From positions 476,001 through 540,000 of the forward strand of contig NW_026704019.1 in assembly GCF_958295425.1 (NCBI RefSeq): a stretch of DNA of 64,000 nucleotides, written 5' to 3'. The first letter of the stretch is position 1. Each line of letters begins with the position of its first letter. Below the pieces are notes generated by a model. It made no database searches. It was not told where the DNA came from and saw only the letters and a program-made list of their open reading frames with translations. Shown one piece after another: positions 20,801-34,700 of the stretch. Position numbers and translations under genes: made by a program. Source of the DNA: Solea solea (lineage: Eukaryota; Chordata; Actinopteri; Pleuronectiformes; Soleidae).

Positions 20801-23800
20801 ACAAATAGAAAAACACATCCAAACAGTGAAATCATTGCAACATCAAACACTGAGGGTACAGAAGTATATCTTATAAGATGTTAACTTTATTTGTGAGGTT
20901 TATGTTATGCGACAGTAGAAAATTGAAAAAAATCAGAAAACAGCCGTATACTTGCTGAATGTGCACAAAACAGACACAAATAGAAAAACACATCCAAACA
21001 GTGAAATCATTGCAAAATCAAACCCTGAAGGCATATAACTATATCTTATAAGATTTTAACTTTATTTGTGAGGTTTATGTTATGGGACAGTAGAAAATTG
21101 AAAAAAATCAGAAAACAGCCGTATACTTGCTGAATGTGCACAAAAACAGACACAAATAGAAAAACACATCCAAACAGTGAAATCATTGCAAAATCAAACA
21201 CTGACGGCATATAACTATATCTTATAAGATGTTAACTTTATTTATCAGGTTTATGTTACGGGACAATAGAAAATTGAAAAAAATCAGAAAACAGCCGTAT
21301 ACTTGCTGAATGCGCACAAAAACAGACACAAATAGAAAAACACATCCAAACAGTGAAATCATTGCAAAATCAAACACTGAAGGCATATAACTACATCTTA
21401 TAAGATGTGAACTTTATTTGTGAGGTTTATGTTATGGGACAGTAGAAAATTGAAAAAAATCAGAAAACAGCCGTATACTTGCTGAATTAGCACAACAAAA
21501 GACACAAATAGAAAAACACATCCAAACAGTGAAATCATTGCAAAATCAAACCCTGAAGGCATATAACTATATCTTATAAGATTTTAACTTTATTTGTGAG
21601 GTTTATGTTATGGGACAGTAGAAAATTGAAAAAAATCAGAAAACAGCCGTATACTTGCTGAATGTGCACAAAACAGACACAAATAGAAAAACACATCCAA
21701 ACAGTGAAATCATTGCAAAATCAAACACTGAGGGTACAGAAGTATATCTTATAAGATGTTAACTTTATTTGTGAGGTTTATGTTATGCGACAGTAGAAAA
21801 TTGAAAAAAATCAGAAAACAGCCGTATACTTGCTGAATGTGCACAAAACAGACACAAATAGAAAAGCACATCCAAACAGTGAAATCATTGCAAAATCAAA
21901 CACTGAAGGCATATAACTATATCTTATAAGATGTTAACTTTATTTGTGAGGTTTATGTTATGCGACAGTAGAAAATTGAAAAAAATCAGAAAACAGCCGT
22001 ATACTTGCTGAATGTGCACAAAACAGACACAAATAGAAAAACACATCCAAACAGTGAAATCATTGCAAAATCAAACCCTGAAGGCATATAACTATATCTT
22101 ATAAGATTTTAACTTTATTTGTGAGGTTTATGTTATGGGACAGTAGAAAATTGAAAAAAATCAGAAAACAGCCGTATACTTGCTGAATGTGCACAAAAAC
22201 AGACACAAATAGAAAAACACATCCAAACAGTGAAATCATTGCAAAATCAAACACTGACGGCATATAACTATATCTTATAAGATGTTAACTTTATTTATCA
22301 GGTTTATGTTACGGGACAATAGAAAATTGAAAAAAATCAGAAAACAGCTGTATACTTGCTGAATGCGCACAAAAACAGACACAAATAGAAAAACACATCC
22401 AAACAGTGAAATCATTGCAAAATCAAACACTGAAGGCATATAACTACATCTTATAAGATGTGAACTTTATTTGTGAGGTTTATGTTATGGGACAGTAGAA
22501 AATTGAAAAAAATCAGAAAACAGCCGTATACTTGCTGAATGTGCACAACAAAAGACACAAATAGAAAAACACATCCAAACAGTGAAATCATTGCAAAATC
22601 AAACAGAAGTATATCTTATAAGATGTTAACTTTATTTGTGAGGTTTATGTTATGGGACAGTAGAAAATTGAAAAAATTCAGAAAACAGCCGTATACTTGC
22701 TGAATGTGCACAACAAAAGACACAAATAGAAAAACACATCCAAACAGTGAAATCATTGCAAAATCAAACACTGAAGGCATATAACTATATCTTATAAGAT
22801 TTTAACTTTATTTGTGAGGTTTATGTTATGGGACAGTAGAAAATTGAAAAAAAATCAGAAAACAGACGTATACTTGCTGAATGTGCACAAAACAGACACA
22901 AATAGAAAAACACATCCAAACAGTGAAATCATTGCAAAATCAAACACTGACGGCATATAACTATATCTTATAAGATGTTAACTTTATTTATCAGGTTTAT
23001 GTTACGGGACAATAGAAAATTGAAAAAAATCAGAAAACAGCCGTATACTTGCTGAATGCGCACAAAAACAGACACAAATAGAAAAACACATCCAAACAGT
23101 GAAATCATTGCAAAATCAAACACTGAAGGCATATAACTACATCTTATAAGATGTGAACTTTATTTGTGAGGTTTATGTTATGGGACAGTAGAAAATTGAA
23201 AAAAATCAGAAAACAGCCGTATACTTGCTAAATTAGCACAACAAAAGACACAAATAGAATAACACATCCAAACAGTGAAATCATTGCAAAATCAAACCCT
23301 GAAGGCATATAACTATATCTTATAAGATTTTAACTTTATTTGTGAGGTTTATGTTATGGGACAGTAGAAAATTGAAAAAAATCAGAAAACATCTGTATAC
23401 TTGATGAATGTGGACAAAAACAGACACAAATAGAAAAACACATCCAAACAGTGAAATCATTGCAAAATCAAACACTGAAGGCATATAACTATATCTTATA
23501 AGATTTTTACTTTATTTGTGAGGTTTATGTTATGGGACAGTAGAAAATTGAAAAAAATCAGAAAACAGCCGTATACTTGCTGAATGTGCACAAAAACAGA
23601 CACAAATAGAAAAACACATCCAAACAGTGAAATCATTGCAAAATCAAACACTGACAGCATATAACTATATCTTATAAGATTTTAACTTTATTTGTGAGGT
23701 TTATGTTATGGGACAGTAGAAAATTGAAAAAAATCAGAAAACAGCCGTATACTTGCTGAATGCGCACAAAAACAGACACAAATAGAAAAACACATCCAAA

Positions 23801-26800
23801 CAGTGAAATCATTGCAAAATCAAACACTGAGGTTACAGAAGTGTATCTTATAAGATGTTAACTTTATTTGTGAGGTTTATGTTATGGGACAGTAGAAAAT
23901 TGAAAAAAATCAGAAAACAGCCGTATACTTGCTGAATGTGCACAAAACAGACACAAATAGAAAAACATATCCAAACAGTGAAATCATTGCAAAATCAAAC
24001 ACTGAGGGTACAGAAGTATATCTTATAAGATTTTAACTTTATTCGTGAGGTTTATGTTATGGGACAGTAGAAAATTGAAAAAAATCAGAAAACAGCTGTA
24101 TACTTGCTGAATGCGCACAAAAACAGACACAAATAGAAAAACACTTCCAAACAGTGAAATCATTGCAAAATCAAACACTGAGGGTACAGAAGTATATCTT
24201 ATAAGATGTTAACTTTATTCGTGAGGTTTATGTTATAGGACAGTAGAAAATTGAAAAAAATCAGAAAACAGCCGTATACTTGCTGAATGTGCACAAAACA
24301 GACACAAATAGAAAAACATATCCAAACAGTGAAATCATTGCACAATCAAACACTGAGGGTACAGAAGTATATCTTATAAGATTTTAACTTTATTTGTGAG
24401 GTTTATGTTACGGGACAATAGAAAATTGAAAAAAATCAGAAAACAGCCGTATACTTGCTGAATGTGCACAACAAAAGACACAAATAGAAAAACACATCCA
24501 AACAGTGAAATCATTGCAAAATCAAACACTGACGGCATATAACTATATCTTATAAGATGTTAACTTCATTTGTGAGGTTTATGTTATGGGACAGTAGAAA
24601 ATTGAAAAAAAATCAGAAAACAGTCGATACTTGCTGAATGTGCACAACAAAAGACACAAATAGAAAAACACATCCAAACAGTGAAATCATTGCAAAATCA
24701 AACACTGAGGGTACAGAAGTATATCTTATAAGATGTTAACTTTATTTGTGAGGTTTATGTTATGGGACAGTAGAAAATTGAAAAAAATCAGAAAACAGCC
24801 GTATACTTGCTGAATGTGCACAACAAAGGCCACAAATAGAAAAACACATCCAAACAGTGAAATCATTGCAAAATCAAACACTGAGGGTAAATAACTATAT
24901 CTTATAAGATTTTAACTTTATTTGTGAGGTTTATGTTATGGGACAGTAGAAAATTGAAAAAAATCAGAAAACAGCCGTATACTTGCTGAATGTGCACAAA
25001 ACAGACACAAATAGAAAAACACATCCAAACAGTGAAATCATTGCAAAATCAAACACTGACGGCATATAACTATATCTTATAAGATGTTAACTTTATTTAT
25101 CAGGTTTATGTTACGGGACAATAGAAAATTGAAAAAAATCAGAAAACAGCCGTATACTTGCTGAATGTGCACAACAAAAGACACAAATAGAAAAACACAT
25201 CCAAACAGTGAAATCATTGCAAAATCAAACACTGAGGGTACAGAAGTATATCTTATAAGATGTTAACTTTATTTGTGAGGTTTATGTTATGCGACAGTAG
25301 AAAATTGAAAAAAATCAGAAAACAGCCGTATACTTGCTGAATGTGCACAAAACAGACACAAATAGAAAAACACATCCGAACAGTGAAATCATTGCAAAAT
25401 CAAACACTGAGGTTACAGAAGTATATCTTATAAGATGGTAACTTTATTTGTGAGGTTTATGTTATGGGACAGTAGAAAATTGAAAAAAATCAGAAAACAG
25501 CCGTATACTTGCTGAATGTGCACAACAAAAGACACAAATAGAAAAACACATCCAAACAGTGAAATCATTGCAAAATCAAACACTGAAGGCATATAACTAT
25601 ATCTTATAAGATGTTAACTTTATTTGTGAGGTTTATGTTATGCGACAGTAGAAAATTGAAAAAAATCAGAAAACAGCCGTATACTTGCTGAATGTGCACA
25701 ACAAAAGACACAAATAGAAAAACACATCCAAACAGTGAAATCATTGCAAAATCAAACCCTGAAGGCATATAACTATATCTTATAAGATTTTAACTTTATT
25801 TGTGAGGTTTATGTTATGGGACAGTAGAAAATTGAAAAAAATCAGAAAACAGCCGTATACTTGCTGAATGTGCACAAAAACAGACACACATAGAAAAACA
25901 CATCCAAACAGTGAAATCATTGCAAAATCAAACACTGAAGGCATATAACTATATCTTATAAGATTTTAACTTTATTAGTGAGGTTTATGTTATGGGACAG
26001 TAGAAAATTGAAAAAAATCAGAAAACAGCCGTATACTTGCTGAATGTGCACAAAACAGACACAAATAGAAAAACACATCCAAACAGTGAAATCATTGCAA
26101 AATCAAACACTGAGGGTACAGAAGTATATCTTATAAGATTTTAACTTTATTTGTGAGGTTTATGTTATGGGACAGTAGAAAATTGAAAAAAATCAGAAAA
26201 CAGCCGTATACTTGCTGAATGTGCACAAAAACAGACACAAATAGAAAAACACATCCAAACAGTGAAATCATTGCAAAATCAAACACTGAAGGCATATAAC
26301 TATATCTTATAAGATTTTAACTTTATTTGTGAGGTTTATGTTATGGGACAGTAGAAAATTGAAAAAAATCAGAAAACAGCCGTATACTTGCTGAATGTGC
26401 ACAAAACAGACACAAATAGAAAAACACATCCAAACAGTGAAATCATTGCAAAATCAAACACTGACGGCATATAACTATATCTTATAAGATGTTAACTTTA
26501 TTTATCAGGTTTATGTTACGGGACAATAGAAAATTGAAAAAAATCAGAAAACAGCCGTATACTTGCTGAATGCGCACAAAAACAGACACAAATAGAAAAA
26601 CACATCCAAACAGTAAAATCATTGCAAAATCAAACACTGAGGGTACAGAAGTGTATCTTATAAGATGTTAACTTTATTTGTGAGGTTTATGTTACGGGAC
26701 AATAGAAAATTGAAAAAAATCAGAAAACAGCCGTATACTTGCTGAATGTGCACAACAAAAGATACAAATAGAAAAACACATCCAAACAGTGAAATCATTG

Positions 26801-29800
26801 CAAAATCAAACACTGACGGCATATAACTATATCTTATAAGATGTTAACTTCATTTGTGAGGTTTATGTTATGGGACAGTAGAAAATTGAAAAAAATCAGA
26901 AAACAGCCGTATACTTGCTGAATGTGCACAAAACAGACACAAATAGAAAAACACATCCAAACAGTGAAATCATTGCAAAATCAAACACTGAAGGCATATA
27001 ACTATATCTTATAAGATGTTAACTTTATTTGTGAGGTTTATGTTATGGGACAGTAGAAAATTGAAAAAAATCAGAAAACAGCCGTATACTTGCTGAATGT
27101 GCACAAAACAGACACAAATAGAAAAACACATCCAAACAGTGAAATCATTGCAAAATCAAACACTGACGGCATATAACTATATCTTATAAGATTTTAACTT
27201 TATTTGTGAGGTTTATGTTATGGGACAGTAGAAAATTGAAAAAAATCAGAAAACAGCCGTATACTTGCTGAATGTGCACAAAACAGACACAAATAGAAAA
27301 ACACATCCAAACAGTGAAATCATTGCAAGATCAAACACTGAGGGTACAGAAGTATATCTTATAAGATGTTAACTTTATTTATGAGGTTTATGTTACGGGA
27401 TAATAGAAAATTGAAAAAAATCAGAAAACAGCCGTATACTTGCTGAATGTGCACAAACACAGACACACATAGAAAAACACATCCAAACAGTGAAATCATT
27501 GCAAAATCAAACACTGACGGCATATAACTATATCTTATAAGATGTTAACTTCATTTGTGAGGTTTATGTTATGGGACAGTAGAAAATTGAAAAAAATCAG
27601 AAAACAGCCGTATACTTGCTGAATGTGCACAAAACAGACACAAATAGAAAAACACATCCAAACAGTGAAATCATTGCAAAATCAAACACTGACGGCATAT
27701 AACTATATCTTATAAGATTTTAACTTTATTTGTGAGGTTTATGTTATGGGACAGTAGAAAATTGAAAAAAATCAGAAAACAGCCGTATACTTGCTGAATG
27801 TGCACAAAAACAGACACAAATAGAAAAACACATCCAAACAGTCAAATCATTGCAAAATCAAACACTGAGGTTACAGAAGTATATCTTATAAGATGTTAAC
27901 TTTATTTGTGAGGTTTATGTTATGGGACAGTAGAAAATTGAAAAAAATCAGAAAACAGCCGTATACTTGCTGAATGTGCACAAAACAGACACAAATAGAA
28001 AAACACATCCAAACAGTGAAATCATTGCAAAATCAAACACTGAGGTTACAGAAGTATATCTTATAAGATGTTAACTTTATTTGTGAGGTTTATGTTATGG
28101 GCGAGGAGAAAATTGAAAAAAATCAGAAAACAGCCGTATACTTGCTGAATGTGCACAAAACAGACACAAATAGAAAAACACATCCAAACAGTGAAATCAT
28201 TGCAAAATCAAACACTGAAGGCATATAACTATATCTTATAAGATGTTAACTTTATTTGTGAGGTTTATGTTATGGGACAGTAGAAAATTGAAAAAAATCA
28301 GAAAACAGCCGTATACTTGCTGAATGTGCACAAAACAGACACAAATAGAAAAACACATCCAAACAGTGAAATCATTGCAAGATCAAACACTGAGGGTACA
28401 GAAGTATATCTTATAAGATGTTAACTTTATTTATGAGGTTTATGTTACGGGATAATAGAAAATTGAAAAAAATCAGAAAACAGCCGTATACTTGCTGAAT
28501 GTGCACAAACACAGACACACATAGAAAAACACATCCAAACAGTGAAATCATTGCAAAATCAAACACTGACGGCATATAACTATATCTTATAAGATGTTAA
28601 CTTCATTTGTGAGGTTTATGTTATGGGACAGTAGAAAATTGAAAAAAATCAGAAAACAGCCGTATACTTGCTGAATGTGCACAAAACAGACACAAATAGA
28701 AAAACACATCCAAACAGTGAAATCATTGCAAAATCAAACACTGACGGCATATAACTATATCTTATAAGATTTTAACTTTATTTGTGAGGTTTATGTTATG
28801 GGACAGTAGAAAATTGAAAAAAATCAGAAAACAGCCGTATACTTGCTGAATGTGCACAAAAACAGACACAAATAGAAAAACACATCCAAACAGTCAAATC
28901 ATTGCAAAATCAAACACTGAGGTTACAGAAGTATATCTTATAAGATGTCAACTTTATTTGTGAGGTTTATGTTATGGGACAGTAGAAAATTGAAAAAAAT
29001 CAGAAAACAGCCGTATACTTGCTGAATGTGCACAAAACAGACACAAATAGAAAAACACATCCAAACAGTGAAATCATTGCAAGATCAAACACTGAAGGCA
29101 TATAACTATATCTAATAAGATTTTAACTTTATTTGTGAGGTTTATGTTATGGGACAGTAGAAAATTGAAAAAAATCAGAAAACAGCCGTATACTTGCTGA
29201 ATGTGCACAAAAACAGACACAAATAGAAAAACACATCCAAACAGTGAAATCATTGCAAAATCAAACACTGAGGTTACAGAAGTATATCTTTTAAGATTGA
29301 AACTTTATTTGTGAGGTTTATGTTATGGGACAGTAGAAAATTGGAAAAAATCAGAAAACAGCCGTATACTTGCTGAATGTGGACAGAAACAGACACAAAT
29401 AGAAAAACACATCCAAACAGTGAAATCTTTGCAAAATCAAACACTGAGGTTACATAAGTATATCTTACAAGATGTTAACTTTATTTGTGAGGTTTATGTT
29501 ATGGGACAGTAGAAAATTGAAAAAAATCAGAAAACAGCCGTATACTTGCTGAATTAGCACAACAAAAGACACAAATAGAAAAACACATCCAAACAGTGAA
29601 ATCATTGCAAAATCAAACACTGACGGCATATAACTATATCTTATAAGATTTTAACTTTATTTGTGAGGTTTATGTTATGGGACAGTAGAAAATTGAAAAA
29701 AATCAGAAAACAGCCGTATACTTGCTGAATGTGCACAAAAACAGACACAAATAGAAAAACACATCCAAACAGTCAAATCATTGCAAAATCAAACACTGAG

Positions 29801-31094
29801 GTTACAGAAGTATATCTTATAAGATTTTAACTTTATTTGTGAGGTTCATGTTATGGGACAGTAGAAAATTGAAAAAAATCAGAAAACAGCCGTATACTTA
29901 CTGAATGTGCACAAAACAGACACAAATAGAAAAACACATCCAAACAGTGAAATCATTGCAAAATCAAACACTGACGGCATATAACTATATCTTATAAGAT
30001 TTTAACTTTATTTGTGAGGTTTATGTTATGGGACAGTAGAAAATTGAAAAAAATCAGAAAACAGCCGTATACTTGCTGAATGTGCACAAAACAGACACAA
30101 ATAGAAAAAACACATCCAAACAGTGAAATCATTGCAAAATCAAACACTGAGGCTACAGAAGTATATCTTATAAGATGTTAACTTTATTTGTGAGGTTTAT
30201 GTTATGCGACAGTAGAAAATTGAAAAAAATCAGAAAACAGCCGTATACTTGCTGAATGTGGACAGAAACAGACACAAATAGAAAAACACATCCAAACAGT
30301 GAAATCTTTGCAAAATCAAACACTGAGGTTACAGAAGTATATCTTATAAGATGTTAACTTTATTTGTGAGGTTTATGTTATGGGACAGTAGAAAATTGAA
30401 AAAAATCAGAAAACAGCCGTATACTTACTGAATGTGCACAAAACAGACACAAATAGAAAAACACATCCAAACAGTGAAATCATTGCAAAATCAAACACTG
30501 AAGGCATATAACTATATCTAATAAGATTTTAACTTTATTTGTGAGGTTTATGTTATGGGACAGTAGAAAATTGAAAAAAATCAGAAAACAGCCATATACT
30601 TGCTGAATGTGCACAAAAACAGACACAAATAGAAAAACACATCCAAACAGTGAAATCATTGCAAAATCAAACACTGAGGATACAGAACTAAATCTTTTAA
30701 GATTTTAACTTCATTTGTGAGGTTTATGTTATGGGAAAGTAGAAAAATGAAAAAAATCCGGAAACAGCCTTATCTCAGCTGAATGCGCACATAAACAGAC
30801 ACCAACAGAAAAACACATCCAAACAGTGAAATCATTGCAAAATCAAACACTGAGGGTACAGAACTAAATCTTTTAAGATGCTTACTTCATTTGTGAGGTT
30901 TATGTTATGGGAAAGTAGAAAAATGAAAAAAATCCGAAAACAGCCGTATCCCTGCTGAATGCGCACAAAAACAGACACAAATAGAAAAACACATCCAAAC
31001 AGTGAAATCATTATAAATTCAAACACTGAGGGTACATCAATATACCTTATAAGATGTTAACTTCATATTATAGGACAGTAGAAAAAAGATTAAA
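17864..31094. repeat. SatA satellite array 2 (about 75 monomers)
   Basis: Same 176-bp satellite as array 1, but with a different variant set: TTTATCAGG with ACGGGACAATAG, GAATTAGCACAAC, AAACCCTGAAGG, CTACATCTTATAAGATGTGAAC, TATGCGACAG, AAAAGCACATCC and GGGCGAGGAG. The TTATTTATCA marker recurs at 19481, 21238, 22291 and 22984 (spacings 1757, 1053 and 693 bp, about 10, 6 and 4 monomers), so higher order is irregular. One monomer near 22605 lacks 11 bp. A 1052-bp (6-monomer) tandem duplication links 27329 and 28381. Confidence 0.95.
30674..31094. repeat. Divergent satA monomers at the left edge of block 2
   Basis: The same edge-type monomers as at 10158-11013 (GAGGATACAGAACTAAATC, CCTTATCTCAGCTG, AAATCCGGAAAC), but only about two copies. 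They join the TTATCAGG-type array directly, without the HOR of array 1. The satA/satB junction is the same as in block 1. Confidence 0.88.
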
Positions 31095-31720
31095 ATACCC
31101 TCGATCAGCCTTAGTCCCTGATACACATACGGAAAAATCAGACTCCTGGCTTAATGCCTTTAGGAATTATTACAAAAAACACACCCTTTGACCTTTCCAA
31201 AGGTTGCACAGGTCTGAAACTCTGCACCCGGGATAAGACTAAATCCCTGATACACATACGGAAAAATCAGACTCCTGGCTCAATGCCTTTAGGAATTATT
31301 ACAAAAAACACACCCGAACGGCTGACCATTGACCTTTCCGAAAGTTGCACAGGTCTGAAACTCTGCACCGGGGATAAGACTAAATCCTGATACACGTACG
31401 GAAAAATCAGACTCCTGGCTCAATGCCTTTAGGAATTATTACAAAAAACACACCCGAACGGTTGACCATTGACCTTTCCGAAGGTTGCACAGGTCTGAAA
31501 CTCTGCACCCGGGATAAGCCTAAATCCCTGATACACATACGGAAAAATTTGACTCCTGGCTCAATGCCTTTAGGAATTATTTCAAAAAACACACCCGAAC
31601 GGCTGACCATTGACCTTTTCGAAGGTTGCACAAGCCTGAAACTATGGACCCGGGATAAGCCTAAATCCCTGATACACATACGGAAAAATCAGACTCCTGG
31701 CTCAATGGAGAATTATTACA
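31095..31720. repeat. SatB satellite, block 2, left of the LINE
   Basis: Same 4.4 monomers as in block 1 at a constant offset of 20081 bp, including the 12-bp deletion in the first monomer. One visible base change turns CGGCTGACC into CGGTTGACC near 31460. Confidence 0.94.
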
Positions 31721-34700
31721 TCTGGCGCTGGTCATGGCGACACACAGCAAGAGTGTGTGGGAGTGATTGTGGGAACTTACTGTTTTTTAACTGTGGTTTT
31801 ACCTGTGTTTTTAACGTTTTTAACGTCTTTTTAAATACTTTAAATACCCGAGTCATCATGGATTTAGTGAGTGTTTTTTTCCTGAACTTGGTCGCTCTTG
31901 GGAGTGCTATAAGCGTCCAACAGAGCAACCGACCTGACAGGCTCCGATACAGCCGTGACTTCCTTATTCACTGCAGCAACTCAGGGGCAGTCATTTCACC
32001 TGATGGCATCCCGCCGGAGATCCGGAGGAATTGGGCTGGAGGCTCCCGTTCGGACCGGCTGGCATCGGTGGCGGCGGGGCATGCGGCTTTTCGGAGACCC
32101 GGAAGCCCTCGGCAGCGGACTGCGGCTCGAGTGAGGAGGCGTGGCCGGAGAGGAGGTGTGCGTCAGCGGCTGCGGAGACTGGGACTCCGCCGCTTGCCGC
32201 TCCCTTCAATTATCTTCGGCAACGCGCAGTCTCTGAGAAATAAGGTGGACGAGCTTCAAGCGAATGTGAAGCATATCTCGGAGTACAGGGATGCCTGTGT
32301 GATCGCTTTAACCGAGACCTGGCTGAAGGATTATGATCCGACTCAAGATTTTGACATTGATGGTTTTGGTCAGCCTTACCGGCTTGATCGTGACGCACAA
32401 ATCACCGGCAAATCATTGGGAGGGGGCGTGTGCTTGTACGTCAATCCTCGTTGGTGTAAGTCTGTCAAAATAAGAGAATCCATATGCAGTCCCCACATCG
32501 AACTCTTATCAGTCTCACTGCGCCCATTTTATCTGCCAAGGGAAATCCCACAGGTGTTCCTGACAGTGGTTTATATACATCCCAGAGCTGATACGGCAGA
32601 AGCAGCGTTTGCTAAACTTGTGCACCAATTGCAAAATAAATGCCCTGATGCCCCACATTTTATCCTTGGTGATTTTAACACTTGTAGTCTGAAACAGCAT
32701 CTTGGTCATTTGCACCAGTATGTAAAATGTCCAACGCGACATGGTAAAATACTGGACTTGTGCTACGGCACTATAAAGGGAGTTTACAAATCCTTCCCAC
32801 TGGCTCCACTTGGCTCTTCTGACCACAGCTGTGTCTTGCTTGCTCCGGTCTACCAGCCGGCCCTCAAGAAGGGGAAAGTTGAGCGCAAAGAGGTCGCTCT
32901 ATGGACAGAGAGCGCTATTCGGGAACTGAATGGCTGTTTGCATAATACGAACTGGGATGTTTTTAAAGACTCATGTACTAATTTAGATGAATTGACTGAC
33001 ACTGTGGTAAATTATATTACCTTCTGCGAAGAGATGATAATCCCAAGAAAGACAATCACACTGTATCCTAATAATAAGCCCTGGGTCAGCAAATCCCTCA
33101 AGAATTCTATTAATAAGAAAAAAATAGCTTACTATCAAGGAGACATATCTGAACAAAAAGAAGCCCAAAAATTGGTGAAAAGGGAAATCAAATTGGCCAA
33201 AATGCAGTACAAGGACAAGGTTCAGGATGAATTCAGGATGGGCAATTCTCGCTCCGCTTGGAGAGGAATTAAGTCCATGATGGGAATCCAGGACAAGAAG
33301 AAAAGAGTATCTAACAGTGACAAATCTGACTCCACCCTGGCAGAAGAATTAAATCAGTTTTATTTGAGATTTGATTCAATTGACTTCTCTGGAGAATTGT
33401 CTAAATTCAGGGAAGTTCCAGTAAGCAGTGGGATTCAGATAGATGAAATCAGTGTGTGGAGCAATTTTGGAAAGACTAACCCAAGGAAAAGTTATGGGCC
33501 AGATGGAATAAGTGGCCGACTACTTAAATGCTGTGCCCCATTCTTAAGTGAAATCTTTACATACATTTTCCAGTGGTCCTTGTCATTAAATAAAGTTCCC
33601 ACATTATGGAAAGAATCCACTATTGTTCCCGTGGCAAAGGTACCATCACCTAAGACATTAAATGATTATCGTCCTGTGGCCCTCACCTCAGTGGTGATGA
33701 AGAGTTTTGAGCGTATAGTAAAAAAGAGCTTGCTTGCTATGACGCAGACCGTGATTGATCCCCTTCAATTCGCCTACCAACCCAGGAAAGGGGTGGAGGA
33801 TGCTGTGGCGACACTATTGAATTTAATTGTCAGGCACCTGGAAGGCAGGAAAACACACATACGTCTATGTTTTGCTGATTTTTCATCAGCCTTCAACTGT
33901 ATGCAGCCTCTTGTCCTTGCTCACAGGCTTTCAGAAATACCCAGTGTTGATTTGGGAACTATATGCTGGTTAGTTGATTTTCTGACAACTAGGCCTCAGA
34001 GAACTCGTGTTAATGAAACCCTGTCCGGGACTCTGTTGTGTTCCACAGGCTCGCCCCAGGGATGTGTCTTGTCACCTCTGCTGTTTATGTTGTACACTAA
34101 TGATTGTAAGAGCACGTTTGAGTCTAGGCACATAATTAAATTTGCTGATGACTCCGTGATTGTCAGCCTCCTGCAGGACCATGAGGCGGGCCACGGACCG
34201 GTCCTGGACCATTTTGTTAGATGGTGTGATGATTCTTATCTGCAACTTAATGTGTCAAAAACGAAAGACATGAAAATTGATTTCCGTAAGAATCCACCTG
34301 TCACAGCCCAAACCTTTGTTAAAGGCACAGCTGTGGACACAGTCAACCATTATAAGTATCTAGGCACCATCCTGGATGATAAACTGTCTTTTGAGAGCAA
34401 CTCAGATGCCATCTGCAGGAAAGTAAATCAGAGGTTGTTTTATTTAAGGAAACTGAGGTCTTTTAACGTTGATAAGAAGTTTCTTAAATTGTTTTACTCA
34501 TCTTTTATTGAGTCTATCTTAACTTTTGCAATGATTTGTTGGTTTGGGAACCTCAGCATATCAAATAAGAATAAGATGAAGAATGTGGTCAAACTCTGCC
34601 AAAAAACAATTGGCATTAACTTGAATGACCTTGATAATGTTTATCAGGTCAGAGCCATTCAGAGGGCAAGGGCCATTCTGGCAAACCCTCTTCACCCTCT

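Larger units (their letters stand above)
11014..31094. repeat. Macro-repeat unit 1 (satB-LINE-satB-248 bp-satA), 20081 bp
   Basis: From the satA/satB junction at 11014 to the equivalent junction at 31095. It contains in order satB, a LINE, satB, the 248-bp segment and satA array 2. The next unit (31095) starts with the same sequence and the same LINE insertion point, so the unit duplicated as a whole. Its satA portion (about 13.2 kb) makes it much longer than unit 2. Confidence 0.88.
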
